From the NCBI GenBank assembly GCA_022844475.1, contig JALHLR010000010.1, positions 1 to 64,000 of the forward strand: DNA of 64,000 nucleotides, written 5' to 3'. Shown here in pieces: positions 23,122-31,688 of this stretch. How positions within the stretch are numbered: the first letter of the stretch is position 1; the number at the start of each line of letters is the position of its first letter. The translations under genes and the position numbers were made by a program. The notes under the pieces are model-generated. The model saw only the letters and a program-made list of their open reading frames with translations, was not told the origin of the DNA and did no database searches. The stretch comes from Hyphomonadaceae bacterium (GTDB taxonomy: Bacteria; Pseudomonadota; Alphaproteobacteria; Caulobacterales; Hyphomonadaceae).

Positions 23122-24183
23122 ATGACGGATGCGAACAAAAGCGCAGGGATTTCAACCGCTGCAGAGGGTGTTCTGACGCGCGCGGGCATCCTGACGCCGT
23201 CCCACTCCTACAAGCCGTTCCGCTATCCATGGGCCTATGACTTCTGGAAGCGCCAGCAGCAGATCCACTGGATGCCGGAAGAGGTGCCGCTGGGGGAGGA
23301 CTGCAAGGACTGGGCGGCCAAGCTGAATGACCAGGAGCGCAACCTCCTGACGCAGATCTTCCGCTTCTTCACGCAGTCGGACGTGGAAGTGAACGACAAC
23401 TACATGGAGCGGTACGCGCGCGTCTTCCGCCCAACCGAGGTCAAGATGATGCTGGCCTCGTTCTCCAACATGGAGACGATCCATATCGCCGCCTATGCGC
23501 TTCTGCTGGAAACGATCGGGATGCCGGATTCGGAATTCTCGGCGTTCAACCAGTACAAGGAAATGCGCGACAAGCACGATTTCATGCAGAAGTTCGGCGT
23601 CGAGACAGATGCGGATATCCTGCGCACGGTCGCGATGTTCGGCGCGTTTACCGAAGGCCTGCAGCTGTTTGCGTCTTTCGCGATGCTGATGAACTTCCCG
23701 CGCTTCAACAAGATGAAGGGCATGGGGCAGATCGTGTCCTGGTCGGTGCGGGATGAGAGCCTGCACTGTGAGGGCATGATCCGCGTCTTCCATACGCTGG
23801 CCGCCGAGACCGGCGCGCTGACCGATGAGGTGAAGCAGGACATCATGGATTGCTGCCGCACGGTCGTGACCATGGAGGACGCGTTCATAGACCTCGCCTT
23901 CTCGATGGGGCCGGTGCAGGGGATGACCGCGCAGGACATCAAGAATTACATCCGCTACATCGCCGACTGGCGCCTGGGGCAGCTGAAACTGCCGGCGATC
24001 TATGGCGTGAAAGAGCACCCGATCCCGTGGCTGTCGGAAATTCTCAACGGCGTCGAGCACGCCAATTTCTTCGAACAGCGCGCGACCGAATATTCCAAGG
24101 GCGCAACGGGCGGCGACTGGCACGGCACGGACGGCGTTTGGACGCAGTTCGACCGGATGAAGAAGCAGGTGGCGGCGGAGTAG
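23122..24183 (+). CDS. nrdB: Ribonucleoside-diphosphate reductase, class Ia beta subunit
   Basis: R2 subunit of 353 aa carrying the diiron-tyrosyl radical. Ligands and radical residue can be placed: D87 (TQSDVEV), E118 and H121 in NMETIHIAAY, and the radical tyrosine Y125, at the same E-x2-H-x3-Y spacing as E. coli. Later ligands lie in the TEGLQLFASF and RDESLHCEGM segments. ATG 23122 with a purine-rich leader (GAGCGGAGATTCTG). NrdR-like boxes upstream match those of nrdA, its partner 6.5 kb away. A 314-bp gap follows before the DUF883 gene. Confidence 0.96.
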   Translation: MTDANKSAGISTAAEGVLTRAGILTPSHSYKPFRYPWAYDFWKRQQQIHWMPEEVPLGEDCKDWAAKLNDQERNLLTQIFRFFTQSDVEVNDNYMERYARVFRPTEVKMMLASFSNMETIHIAAYALLLETIGMPDSEFSAFNQYKEMRDKHDFMQKFGVETDADILRTVAMFGAFTEGLQLFASFAMLMNFPRFNKMKGMGQIVSWSVRDESLHCEGMIRVFHTLAAETGALTDEVKQDIMDCCRTVVTMEDAFIDLAFSMGPVQGMTAQDIKNYIRYIADWRLGQLKLPAIYGVKEHPIPWLSEILNGVEHANFFEQRATEYSKGATGGDWHGTDGVWTQFDRMKKQVAAE

Positions 24184-24497
24184 GGTTGGGTTTGTGGGCG
24201 GGGAGTGAGACCCCCTTCTGACCTCCCCACGAATGGGGAGGAGCCGCGCCGCATCACTGTCCTTCAAGTCAAGGTAAGTTGGCGTTGCAGGGTCGCGCGC
24301 CACTTGGGGGGAGGGCCGGTGGGGCCAGTCCGACCTTAACCATCCTGCCTCGCCCGATGCGCGAACTTGCTGGGCGGCTTGGAACATGCATGGTTCTGAC
24401 AGATTAACGGGCGTCGCCATACTTACGGGCGGCTTGAACCCTATATGAAGCGCGGGGCGCTAGTAAGAGCGCCGAAATCCTGAGCAGGAACAGCCCG
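24184..24497. other. Intergenic region with a hairpin and a TTAACCAT site
   Basis: CCTCCCCA (24222-24229) pairs with TGGGGAGG (24234-24241) around a CGAA loop, forming a stable hairpin 39 bp after the nrdB stop; there is no T-run, so termination is uncertain. A TTAACCAT motif at 24336-24343, a form reported among CtrA-associated sites, lies 155 bp before the DUF883 gene. No open frame is convincing. Confidence 0.4.
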
Positions 24498-24800
24498 ATG
24501 TCCACACCATCCAGCACCGGTAACGGAACGCCCGGCAAGACAGATTTTGACACGCTGAAAAGCGACATGAAGGCGCTGCGCGAGGATCTCGCCACGCTGA
24601 TCAGGGACACCGGCGCATTCGCCGCCTCGCAGGCCAAGGTCGCCGGCGAGAGGAGCCGCGCGCTGGCCGAAGATGCCGGCGAGAAGGCCATCGAGTATCG
24701 TGAGGCCGTGGCCGAAAAGGTACGCGAGCATCCGCTTGCCGCGATCGGCATCGCGCTGGCCGCCGGCTATGTGCTCGCCGCGATGTCGCGCCGCACCTAG
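24498..24800 (+). CDS. DUF883 (ElaB/YqjD-type) C-tail-anchored membrane protein
   Basis: 100-aa protein with an amphipathic helical N-terminal two-thirds (ALREDLATLIRDTGAFAAS) and one C-terminal membrane span, HPLAAIGIALAAGYVLAAM, ending in RRT. The pattern of charged helix, VREHPLAAIGIA and a terminal Arg pair is the DUF883 family signature; E. coli YqjD and ElaB bind ribosomes and the inner membrane in stationary phase. The holin-like gene begins 22 bp after its stop, as the YqjD-YqjE order predicts. Ribosome association here is inferred from family. Confidence 0.85.
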   Translation: MSTPSSTGNGTPGKTDFDTLKSDMKALREDLATLIRDTGAFAASQAKVAGERSRALAEDAGEKAIEYREAVAEKVREHPLAAIGIALAAGYVLAAMSRRT

Positions 24801-24822
24801 GGAAGGCACCGGGGGCGCACAC

Positions 24823-25260
24823 GTGTTCAACGCATTCTTCGGCCGCGCAATGGATCTGGCGATCGCCGCGGTCGTCGGATTCGTCCTGGCCATCGTCGGG
24901 GTGGCGGTGCTCGCCGTGGCGGCGGCCTGGCAGCTGTCGCTGTGGATGCCGTGGCCGGGGGCGCTGGCCGTCACGGGTGTCGGCGTGCTCGCGATCGCGG
25001 CCATCGCGCTGTGGATCGGCACGGCAAAGAAAAAAAAGCCGGAGCCCGAGCCGGAAGAACAGATGTCGGACGCCGATCCCGTGGGGATGGTGCTCGGGCT
25101 GATGGAGCTTCCTGTCGATGTCGTGAAGCGCATCGTGATGGAAAAGCCGATCGCCTCCATCGCGCTGATCTCGAGCGTCGGCCTGCTGATCGCGCGCAAG
25201 CCGGAAGTGGCGCTGAAGCTGTTCGACCGGCTGGTCGGATCGTTCGGGCCCAAGGCTTAG
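24823..25260 (+). CDS. Holin-like (YqjE/phage_holin_3 type) membrane protein
   Basis: 145 aa from GTG 24823, or ATG 24850. Two adjacent membrane spans, AVVGFVLAIVGVAVLAVAAA and ALAVTGVGVLAIAAIALWIG, are followed by a Lys/Pro/Glu run (AKKKKPEPEPEEQ) and a cytosolic helical tail with a third weakly hydrophobic stretch (IASIALISSVGLLIA). It sits directly behind the DUF883 gene, the arrangement of the yqjD-yqjE pair. Assignment rests on context and topology more than on sequence motifs. It is not phage-derived as far as the surroundings show. Confidence 0.65.
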   Translation: MFNAFFGRAMDLAIAAVVGFVLAIVGVAVLAVAAAWQLSLWMPWPGALAVTGVGVLAIAAIALWIGTAKKKKPEPEPEEQMSDADPVGMVLGLMELPVDVVKRIVMEKPIASIALISSVGLLIARKPEVALKLFDRLVGSFGPKA

Positions 25261-25389
25261 GCTACGCCGGCGCGCCTGGCCGGTCGTCGTTGCGCTCTGC
25301 TTTTCCAAGATTGCAATTGCTTGCGGCACAGGTGCGCTTGTGCTCGCTGCCGCGCTGTGGACAGTCGTGGCATCGCGTGAGGATTCGGG

Positions 25390-27303
25390 ATGGACGAGGG
25401 ACGGCAGCAGCAGCCGAGCTTGGCTGAGCGCGCCAAGTATCTGTTTGACAAGAGCATGTCGGCGGGAACGGTGGCGCTGATCGGGTGGTTGGCGGCGTTG
25501 TCGCTGGCGATCATCGTGGCGGCGAGCCTGTTCATCGTGATCGTGGGCATTGCGCCGGAGGGCGAGCAGCGGCCGCACGACTTCATCGAGACGGGCTGGG
25601 AATCGCTGATGCGGACGCTCGATAGCGGCACGGTCGGCGGCGACAATGGTTGGCCGTACCGCATCGTGATGCTGGTGGTGACGATTGCGGGTATCTTCGT
25701 CTTCTCGGCCTTGATCGGCGTTCTTTCAAGCGGGCTCGAGGCGAAGATCGCCGAGCTGCGCAAGGGGCGCTCGCGCGTGCTGGAGACCGGCCACACGGTG
25801 ATCCTCAACTGGTCGCCGTCGATGGTCGACATCCTGTCGGAGCTTTCGCTTGCCAACACGGACGGGACGATCGCGCGGATCGCGATCCTGGCTGACCGTG
25901 ACAAGGTCGAGATGGAAGACGAGATCGCCAAGAAGGCGCCGAAACTGAAGGGCGTGGAGGTGATCTGCCGGAGCGGGGACCCGTGCGATCTCAATGACCT
26001 GTCGATAGTCCATCCCGGGGCTGCGAAGTCGATCATCGTGCTGGCCCCGGACAGCGAGGATCCCGACGCGCAGGTGATCAAGACCATCCTCGCCGTGACC
26101 AACGGGCCCGAACGCGGCGCGCAGCCGTTGCAGCTGGTGGCCGAAATCCGCGAGGCGCGGAACATCGAGCTGGCGCGCACGGTCGGCGGGGCCAGCGTGC
26201 AAATGGTGCTGGCGGACGACCTCATCTCACGAATTCTCGTGCAGTCGACCCGGCAGCCCGGTCTCTCAGGCGTGTTCGCCGAGTTGCTGAGTTTCGAGGG
26301 CGAGGAAATCTACACGCAGAAGGTGGACGGGCTGGAGGGGCTCTCCTTCGGCGAGGCGCTGGGCGTGTTCGAGGAAGGCGCGCTGCTGGGGCTTGCGAAT
26401 GACGACTCCGTGCAGCTCAATCCGCCCATGGAGCGGGTGATCAGCGCTGCCGACAAGGCTGTGGTGGTTGCAAGGAACCATCACGGCATCCGCATCAGAA
26501 AGCGTGCGCGCAACGAAGTGGATGCGGCGGCAATCCGCACCCAGCAGGTGGCGCCGGCATTGCCCAAGCGGGTGCTGATGCTGGGTTGGAACAGGCGCGG
26601 GCCGACGATTACACACGAGCTGGCGCGCTACATGCGACCGGGGTCGTCGCTGGTCATCGTGGCGGATGCGCCACAGTTCGCAGAGGAGGCGGCGCGGCTC
26701 GACGGGGCGTTTGCAGACCTTGCCGTCAGCTACGTCGTGAAGGACACGACACGCGAGGCGACGCTGAAGCCGCTGGACGTGACATCCTTCGACAACATCA
26801 TCGTGCTTGGCTACACGGACAACATGCCGCCCCAGTCGGCGGACACGCGGACGCTGGTGACGCTGCTGCAGCTCAGGCGACTGTCAGAGGCGGCGGGTCG
26901 GACCGTCAGCGTGGTGAGCGAGATGCTGGATGCGCGCAACCGCGCCCTCGCCGAGGTGACCCATGCCGACGATTTCGTGGTGAGCAACCAGCTGGTGTCG
27001 CTGATGCTCGCGCAGGCGTCGGAGAACCGGTACATCGCCGCCATCTTCGCCGACCTGCTCGATGAGGAAGGATCGGAAGTCTACGTGCGCCCCGTGACGG
27101 ACTATGTGGCCATCGACCGGCCGGTGAACTTCTACAGCATCATCGAAGCGGCGCGGCGCCGGGGTGAGGTGGCGTTCGGTCATCGGGTCGCGCTTGAGAA
27201 GGGCGGGGATCGCCGCAAGGCGGGGGTGGTCGTGAACCCGGCGCGGCATGTGCTGCGGACCTACGCGGAAACCGACGCCGTGGTTGTGCTGGCCCGGGGG
27301 TAA
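25390..27303 (+). CDS. CASTOR/POLLUX-related ion channel
   Basis: 637-aa inner membrane protein. Hydrophobic segments lie near residues 27-52 and 93-112, separated by a pore-loop-like stretch (FIETGWESLMRTLDSG); the region agrees with the CASTOR/POLLUX channel family. The cytosolic part has two RCK-like Rossmann modules: residues 135-270 (TVILNWSPSMVDILSEL, IVVLAP-type strands) and about 395-560 (RVLMLGWNRRGPTITHEL, VLGYTD). Plant homologues are Ca2+- or K+-permeable nuclear-envelope channels. Bacterial ones are thought to be cation channels of uncertain role; ion selectivity cannot be read here. Its start is 129 bp after the holin-like gene. Confidence 0.88.
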   Translation: MDEGRQQQPSLAERAKYLFDKSMSAGTVALIGWLAALSLAIIVAASLFIVIVGIAPEGEQRPHDFIETGWESLMRTLDSGTVGGDNGWPYRIVMLVVTIAGIFVFSALIGVLSSGLEAKIAELRKGRSRVLETGHTVILNWSPSMVDILSELSLANTDGTIARIAILADRDKVEMEDEIAKKAPKLKGVEVICRSGDPCDLNDLSIVHPGAAKSIIVLAPDSEDPDAQVIKTILAVTNGPERGAQPLQLVAEIREARNIELARTVGGASVQMVLADDLISRILVQSTRQPGLSGVFAELLSFEGEEIYTQKVDGLEGLSFGEALGVFEEGALLGLANDDSVQLNPPMERVISAADKAVVVARNHHGIRIRKRARNEVDAAAIRTQQVAPALPKRVLMLGWNRRGPTITHELARYMRPGSSLVIVADAPQFAEEAARLDGAFADLAVSYVVKDTTREATLKPLDVTSFDNIIVLGYTDNMPPQSADTRTLVTLLQLRRLSEAAGRTVSVVSEMLDARNRALAEVTHADDFVVSNQLVSLMLAQASENRYIAAIFADLLDEEGSEVYVRPVTDYVAIDRPVNFYSIIEAARRRGEVAFGHRVALEKGGDRRKAGVVVNPARHVLRTYAETDAVVVLARG

Positions 27304-27363
27304 GCGCTGCGTCGTGGACCGCAGTCCGTTGACTGACGGCGGGCCCGGCTTTAGGCATCCCGG

Positions 27364-28833
27364 ATGACGGGCAAGGGACTTTCACCGACAGAGGCGATCG
27401 ACAAGGCGACGGAGCTGCATGCAGCCGCCGTGGCCAGGCTGCGCGCGGCGCTCGAGGCGTTCGTGCTGCGGGGCGAGACACCCGATCCGCAGGCGCGGAC
27501 GCGCGGGGATTTCTGCTATCCGGAATTGCGCCTGACCTATCATCCTGACGGACCGATCCCGCCGCTGTCGCGAGCCTTCGCGAAGCTGTCGGAGGCTGGG
27601 CTGTATGTCAGCACGATCACGCAGCCGGCGTTCTTCCGGAACTATTTCCTCGAGCAGCTCGAGCAGATCACGGCGGACTTCGATGTGACGCTCGATGTCG
27701 TCGTGTCAAAGTCGGAGATTCCGTATCCTTATGTGCTCGAGCACGCCTCGAACATAGACGCCGAGGCTCTGCCGCCGGCGGAGTTTGCGCGCTGGTTTCC
27801 GACGCCGCGGCTGGACCTGATTGGCGACGAGGTGATCGACGCCGAGATCCAGGATGGTGGGTTCTTCAACACAGACGGGATGCGGCCGCTGGCGTTGTTC
27901 GATGCGGGGCGGATCGACTTTTCACTGCAGCGCTTGAAGCACTACACCGGCACGCCGTTCGAGCATGTGCAGCGCTACATCCTGTTCACGAACTATCATC
28001 GTTATGTCGATCACTTCGTCGAGTGGTCGATCGAGCGGCTGAAGCAACCGGGGCCGTACAGGAAGCTTTCGGCGCCGGGCGGCATTGTCGTTGACGCCAA
28101 GACGAAGGATGCCGCGGCGAAGGTCAATGACGGGCCGTGGCGGCGTCACCAGATGCCGGCCTATCACCTGATGGCGGATGATCGCTCTGGGATCACACTG
28201 GTGAATATCGGCGTCGGGCCGTCGAACGCGAAGACGATCACGGATCACCTGGCTGTTCTGAGACCGGAATGCTGGATCATGGTCGGACATTGCGGCGGGC
28301 TGCGGCATTCGCAGCGCATCGGCGACTATGTGCTGGCGCACGCGTATCTGCGTGACGACCATGTGCTGGATTCGGTGTTGCCGCGCGACATTCCGGTGCC
28401 GCCCATCGCGGAGGTGCAGGTCGCGCTGCAGGATGCAGCGGAAAAGGTGACGGGGGAGACCGGCGACCAGCTGAAGAGCCGGTTGCGAACGGGAACTGTG
28501 GTGACCACAGACGATCGCAACTGGGAGCTTCGCTTCACCGACAGTTCCAAGCGGTTCAACAAGTCTCGCGCGATCGCCATAGACATGGAAAGCGCAACGA
28601 TTGCGGCCAATGGCTATCGCATGCGCGTGCCGTATGGTGTGCTGCTGTGCGTGTCTGACAAGCCGCTGCATGGCGAGATCAAGCTCGCGGGGGCGGCCAA
28701 CCGCTTCTACGAGCGAGCGATCGGCGAGCACATCCGGATCGGCATCGAGACGCTGGAAAGCCTGGCGCGGGAAGGCGGCAGCGCGCTGCACTCGCGTAAG
28801 CTGCGGTCGTTCTATGAGCCGCCGTTCCGGTAG
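27364..28833 (+). CDS. amn: AMP nucleosidase
   Basis: Hydrolyses AMP to adenine and ribose 5-phosphate, limiting AMP pools. 489 aa, normal length for Amn. The N-terminal third is the AMP nucleosidase-specific domain (FCYPELRLTYHPDG). The C-terminal half is a purine nucleoside phosphorylase fold: VNIGVGPSNAKTITDHL, WIMVGHCGGLRHSQRIGDYV and AIAIDMESATIAANGYR with the DMES signature. ATG 27364 is 60 bp downstream of the CASTOR-like gene stop, same strand, so a common transcript is possible. Confidence 0.93.
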   Translation: MTGKGLSPTEAIDKATELHAAAVARLRAALEAFVLRGETPDPQARTRGDFCYPELRLTYHPDGPIPPLSRAFAKLSEAGLYVSTITQPAFFRNYFLEQLEQITADFDVTLDVVVSKSEIPYPYVLEHASNIDAEALPPAEFARWFPTPRLDLIGDEVIDAEIQDGGFFNTDGMRPLALFDAGRIDFSLQRLKHYTGTPFEHVQRYILFTNYHRYVDHFVEWSIERLKQPGPYRKLSAPGGIVVDAKTKDAAAKVNDGPWRRHQMPAYHLMADDRSGITLVNIGVGPSNAKTITDHLAVLRPECWIMVGHCGGLRHSQRIGDYVLAHAYLRDDHVLDSVLPRDIPVPPIAEVQVALQDAAEKVTGETGDQLKSRLRTGTVVTTDDRNWELRFTDSSKRFNKSRAIAIDMESATIAANGYRMRVPYGVLLCVSDKPLHGEIKLAGAANRFYERAIGEHIRIGIETLESLAREGGSALHSRKLRSFYEPPFR

Positions 28834-29008
28834 CGGCTGGCGTTTGACGCCCGCTACGATTGGGCGCGGGGCGTGTCGCTTCGGAATCAAGACTCAGGGG
28901 TTTCCCCGAAGCCCGAATCTGGGGCACCTCGCTTGAGGAATCGACACGAGCTTCCGGGTCAATCAGTATGCAACGATGCCCCCGGCTTTCGCCGGTTGAG
29001 GACAAGTC

Positions 29009-30508
29009 ATGACGGACGCCCCCAAGGCGGATGTTTCGGGCGCTGGACCTGCCAACAGCCGCGTCGGCGGCGTGATGCAGCCGGCTGGCCTGTCGTGGGC
29101 CGTGTTCGAGTTCGCACGCAATCCGTACTTCATGCTGATCGTGACGTACGTGTTCCCTCCGTATTTTGCGCAATACATCGTAGGCGACCCGGTGATCGGG
29201 CAGGCGACCGTGGCGGATGCGACGGGGTGGGCCGGGGTGATCGGCGCGCTGACGGCGCCGTTGCTCGGCGCGATGATGGACAAGGGCGGGCGGCGCAGGC
29301 CCGTGATGGCGCTGTTCATCGGCATGCTGGTCGTCAGCGGCCTGTCGCTATGGTTCTCGACGCCGGGCAGTGTGGATGCGGCGGGCGTGTTTCTGCCGCC
29401 GACGGGCGGGCTCGGCCTTTACGGCACGATGATGTTTCTCGTGCTGGGCTTCGTTGGCTATTCGTATTCGGAAATGATGCACAATGCGATGCTGCGCGGA
29501 TCGGGGCGGCCCGAAGCGCTGTCTCAGATTTCGGGCGCAGGGATCGGGCTGGGGCAGTTGTCGTCGGCAATCGCGCTGGGCGGTTTGGCGGTGGTCGGCC
29601 TTGCCTTGCCTGCGCTTGGCAGCGCGGAGTCGGGCTATGTCCTGCAGCGCGGGGCGGGGCCGTTCGTGGCGCTGTGGCTGCTGGTGTTCGTCATACCGTT
29701 CTTCATCTACGTGCCGGACGGCTCCCCGCCGGGCGGGACGTGGACAGAGGCTGCCCGGCAGATTTTCTCGAAGGACGGAAAGCTCAATCCCCTGGCCGCC
29801 GCCACGGGTGTGATTGGCTATTTCAAGGGTCTGTTCCGGCAGTTCCCCGAGACAATGAAATACCTGCTGGCCTGCCTGATCTTCAAGGACGGGATCATTG
29901 CGCTGCTGGCGCTGGGCGGCGTGCTGTCGTCGGGCGTGCTGGGCTGGGGCTTTGTCGAGAACGTGCTGTATGGCATCTGGGCGTCAGTGTTCGCGGCGAT
30001 TGGCGGGCTGTGGCTCGCGGGCGTCATGGACAGGGCGTACGGACCGCGCAAATCGATCATGATCCAGCTCGCACTGCTGGTCATCACGATGGCGATCGCA
30101 TTGGGGACGACGCAGCAGTCGATCCTGTATGGCCTGATGCCGGCCTCGCAGATCGTGCATGGCGCCGGTGTGTTCGACACGCTGGCGGACGTGTTCTATC
30201 TCGCGATGATTGCTGTCGTGGCGATGCTGGCGGCGGCGAACATCTCGACGAGCCGCTATATGATCGTTGTGCTGGCGCCGAAGGATCGGGTGGCGGAGTT
30301 CTACGGGCTATTTGCGATCTCGAGCACGGCGACGGTCTGGCTTGGACCATTCCTCACGAGCTGGGCGACACGGGCTTTCAATGATCAGCGCATCGGTTTC
30401 TCGCCGGTGCTTCTGTTGCTCGCGATTGGCCTGGGGCTGATGTTCCTGCTGAAGCCGACGACGGGCGACCGGGGGACGCTGGCGGCGGCAGGACCAGGCG
30501 GGCAGTAG
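29009..30508 (+). CDS. MFS transporter, Atg22/UMF1-like
   Basis: 499-aa protein with about 12 membrane spans. Starts MTDAPKADVS, with VFEFARNPYFMLIVTYVFPP in the first span (the family-typical F-x-x-N-P-Y/F), and ALTAPLLGAMMDKGGRRRP in the loop 2-3 MFS motif. This is the pattern of the vacuole-effluxer Atg22-like (UMF1/UMF22) family found in many alphaproteobacteria. The central cytoplasmic loop is about residues 240-285. Substrate unknown. ATG 29009 follows 175 bp of intergenic DNA after amn. Confidence 0.85.
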   Translation: MTDAPKADVSGAGPANSRVGGVMQPAGLSWAVFEFARNPYFMLIVTYVFPPYFAQYIVGDPVIGQATVADATGWAGVIGALTAPLLGAMMDKGGRRRPVMALFIGMLVVSGLSLWFSTPGSVDAAGVFLPPTGGLGLYGTMMFLVLGFVGYSYSEMMHNAMLRGSGRPEALSQISGAGIGLGQLSSAIALGGLAVVGLALPALGSAESGYVLQRGAGPFVALWLLVFVIPFFIYVPDGSPPGGTWTEAARQIFSKDGKLNPLAAATGVIGYFKGLFRQFPETMKYLLACLIFKDGIIALLALGGVLSSGVLGWGFVENVLYGIWASVFAAIGGLWLAGVMDRAYGPRKSIMIQLALLVITMAIALGTTQQSILYGLMPASQIVHGAGVFDTLADVFYLAMIAVVAMLAAANISTSRYMIVVLAPKDRVAEFYGLFAISSTATVWLGPFLTSWATRAFNDQRIGFSPVLLLLAIGLGLMFLLKPTTGDRGTLAAAGPGGQ

Positions 30509-30597
30509 GGTTGCCGCGCCAATGTGCGCTGCCCCCCCGATCTGATTGTCCTTGTCGTCCGAAGGATATCAGCGCCGAGGCTGGGGGACGTTGAGCG

Positions 30598-31035
30598 CTA
30601 CTCGCCCCTGGCCGTCGCGTTCTTGCCGGTGATCGTGGACATCGTGCTGCTGAAGTGCTCGGGGGCGTCGCCGACCATCGGGGTGGCGCGGCACTTGTCG
30701 ACGCAGGAGTAGGAATAGGCGCCCTGGCCGCGGATGATGGTGAGGCCGTCTTCGTTCTCGCCGCCGACGACGATCTGGTTGGTGTAGATTGTGTTCCCGC
30801 CGCGATCGAGGATGGTGAGGTTGGTCGTGCCGAAGGCCTTGCCGGTGACCAGCAGCGTGCGGGCGTCGTGGACGGAGACGTCGGCGACGGTGGCGTTGCC
30901 GATGATGACAGAGTTGGCTGCGCCCGCGATCTTGAGCGTGACCGTCTGGTCGACCTTCACCGAGAAGGGGTCGGCCAATGCTGCCGGCGCAAGCGCTAGG
31001 GCGAGCGCGAGGGCGGCGAAAAACTTCGTGGTCAT
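30598..31035 (-). CDS. Secretin N-domain (pilus assembly N-terminal) protein
   Basis: 145 aa with a signal peptide (cleavage after LADP). The body is the domain found at the N-terminus of CpaC/RcpA-type secretins: VKVDQTVTLKIAGAANSVII, then VADVSVHDARTLLVTGKAFG and TNLTILDRGGNTIYTN. CpaC in this window (33291) carries the same domain with a similar D-V-I-x-A-N-D region, so the small protein is a stand-alone version. A C-terminal tail with two Cys (SCVDKC) follows. Start ATG 31035 after GGGGAG. It is divergent from flp and likely part of the pilus regulon. Confidence 0.85.
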   Translation of the reverse strand: MTTKFFAALALALALAPAALADPFSVKVDQTVTLKIAGAANSVIIGNATVADVSVHDARTLLVTGKAFGTTNLTILDRGGNTIYTNQIVVGGENEDGLTIIRGQGAYSYSCVDKCRATPMVGDAPEHFSSTMSTITGKNATARGE

Positions 31036-31373
31036 GGCGGGACTCCCCAAGGCGACGCGTCCAACGATAGGCGCCAGTCCTGAATCAATGGCTAAGCCTC
31101 GCAGCGTGAAGCACGCCGCGCATGCACAAGACTCGCGCGCGCGATTCCTTTGAATCCGTGAGAGGGCGGGGGAGGGCGCTGGTTAGCGAAGCGTTCAAAG
31201 TATTGAACGAGCTATCAACAATCGTAGTTAAGCAGAAATGAATGCGAATACATGCAAATTTCTTGTTTGTTTTACGGGATATCAATGGAGCTCATGTAGA
31301 ACTGACCATACCTACTGCGGGTGATGGTAATTCGCTGTGGGACAACAGAAGCCATGCATAGCGGAGAAGCACT
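31036..31373. promoter_or_regulatory. Divergent promoter region of flp, with CtrA-like sites
   Basis: 338 bp of AT-richer DNA without a coding frame. TTAAGCAGAAATGAA (31228-31242) fits the CtrA box TTAA-N7-TTAA with one mismatch. TTAG-N7-TTCA at 31183-31197 is weaker (two mismatches). In Caulobacter, pilA transcription depends on CtrA. Binding is inference from the pattern. Confidence 0.45.
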
Positions 31374-31532
31374 ATGAAAAACGTGATCAAGTTCCTGAAG
31401 AACAAATCCGGCGCGACCGCGATCGAGTACGGCCTGATTGCCGCCCTCATCGCCGTTGCCGTCATCGGCGGCGTCGGCCAGCTCGGCACGTCGGCCAACA
31501 CGACGTTCAACGAAGTCTCGGCCGCGATGTAA
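31374..31532 (+). CDS. flp: Flp/PilA type IVb pilin
   Basis: 52-aa prepilin of the Tad/Flp pilus. The leader is MKNVIKFLKNKSG, and cleavage is expected after the Gly, before ATAIEYGLIAALIAV; the E5/Y6 pair after the cleavage site and the hydrophobic helix are the Flp signature. It ends AVIGGVGQLGTSANTTF and a short tail. ATG 31374 is preceded by GGAGAAG. A strong terminator follows 33 bp later, so pilin mRNA can be made in excess of the assembly genes. The gene is too short for ordinary ORF cut-offs. Confidence 0.95.
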   Translation: MKNVIKFLKNKSGATAIEYGLIAALIAVAVIGGVGQLGTSANTTFNEVSAAM

Positions 31533-31565
31533 TCGCGGGCCAGCGAAATCGCTGGTCTAGAAATG

Positions 31566-31602
31566 GAAGCCGCGGACCTCTGGTCCGCGGCTTCTTTTTT
31601 TC
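31566..31602 (+). terminator. Rho-independent terminator after flp
   Basis: A 13-bp perfect stem (GAAGCCGCGGACC at 31566-31578, complement at 31582-31594) with a TCT loop, followed by TTTTTTTCC. A textbook terminator that separates pilin transcription from the assembly genes. Confidence 0.93.
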
Positions 31603-31688
31603 CGAATACTTCGCAATTCTCGCGAATGTTTGGTTTGGTCAAGAATTCCTTCAGCGAAATCTGTCAGGTTGTTTGAATAAGAAGACTG

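Noticed and set aside
24222-24241. Hairpin after nrdB as a rho-independent terminator
   Set aside because: Stable 8-bp stem but no T-run in either direction, so it is listed only as an intergenic feature.
25261-25389. Hydrophobic reading frame (segment WPVVVALCFSKIAIACG) between the holin-like gene and the channel gene
   Set aside because: No start codon in that frame and it continues into the channel gene out of frame; probably accidental.
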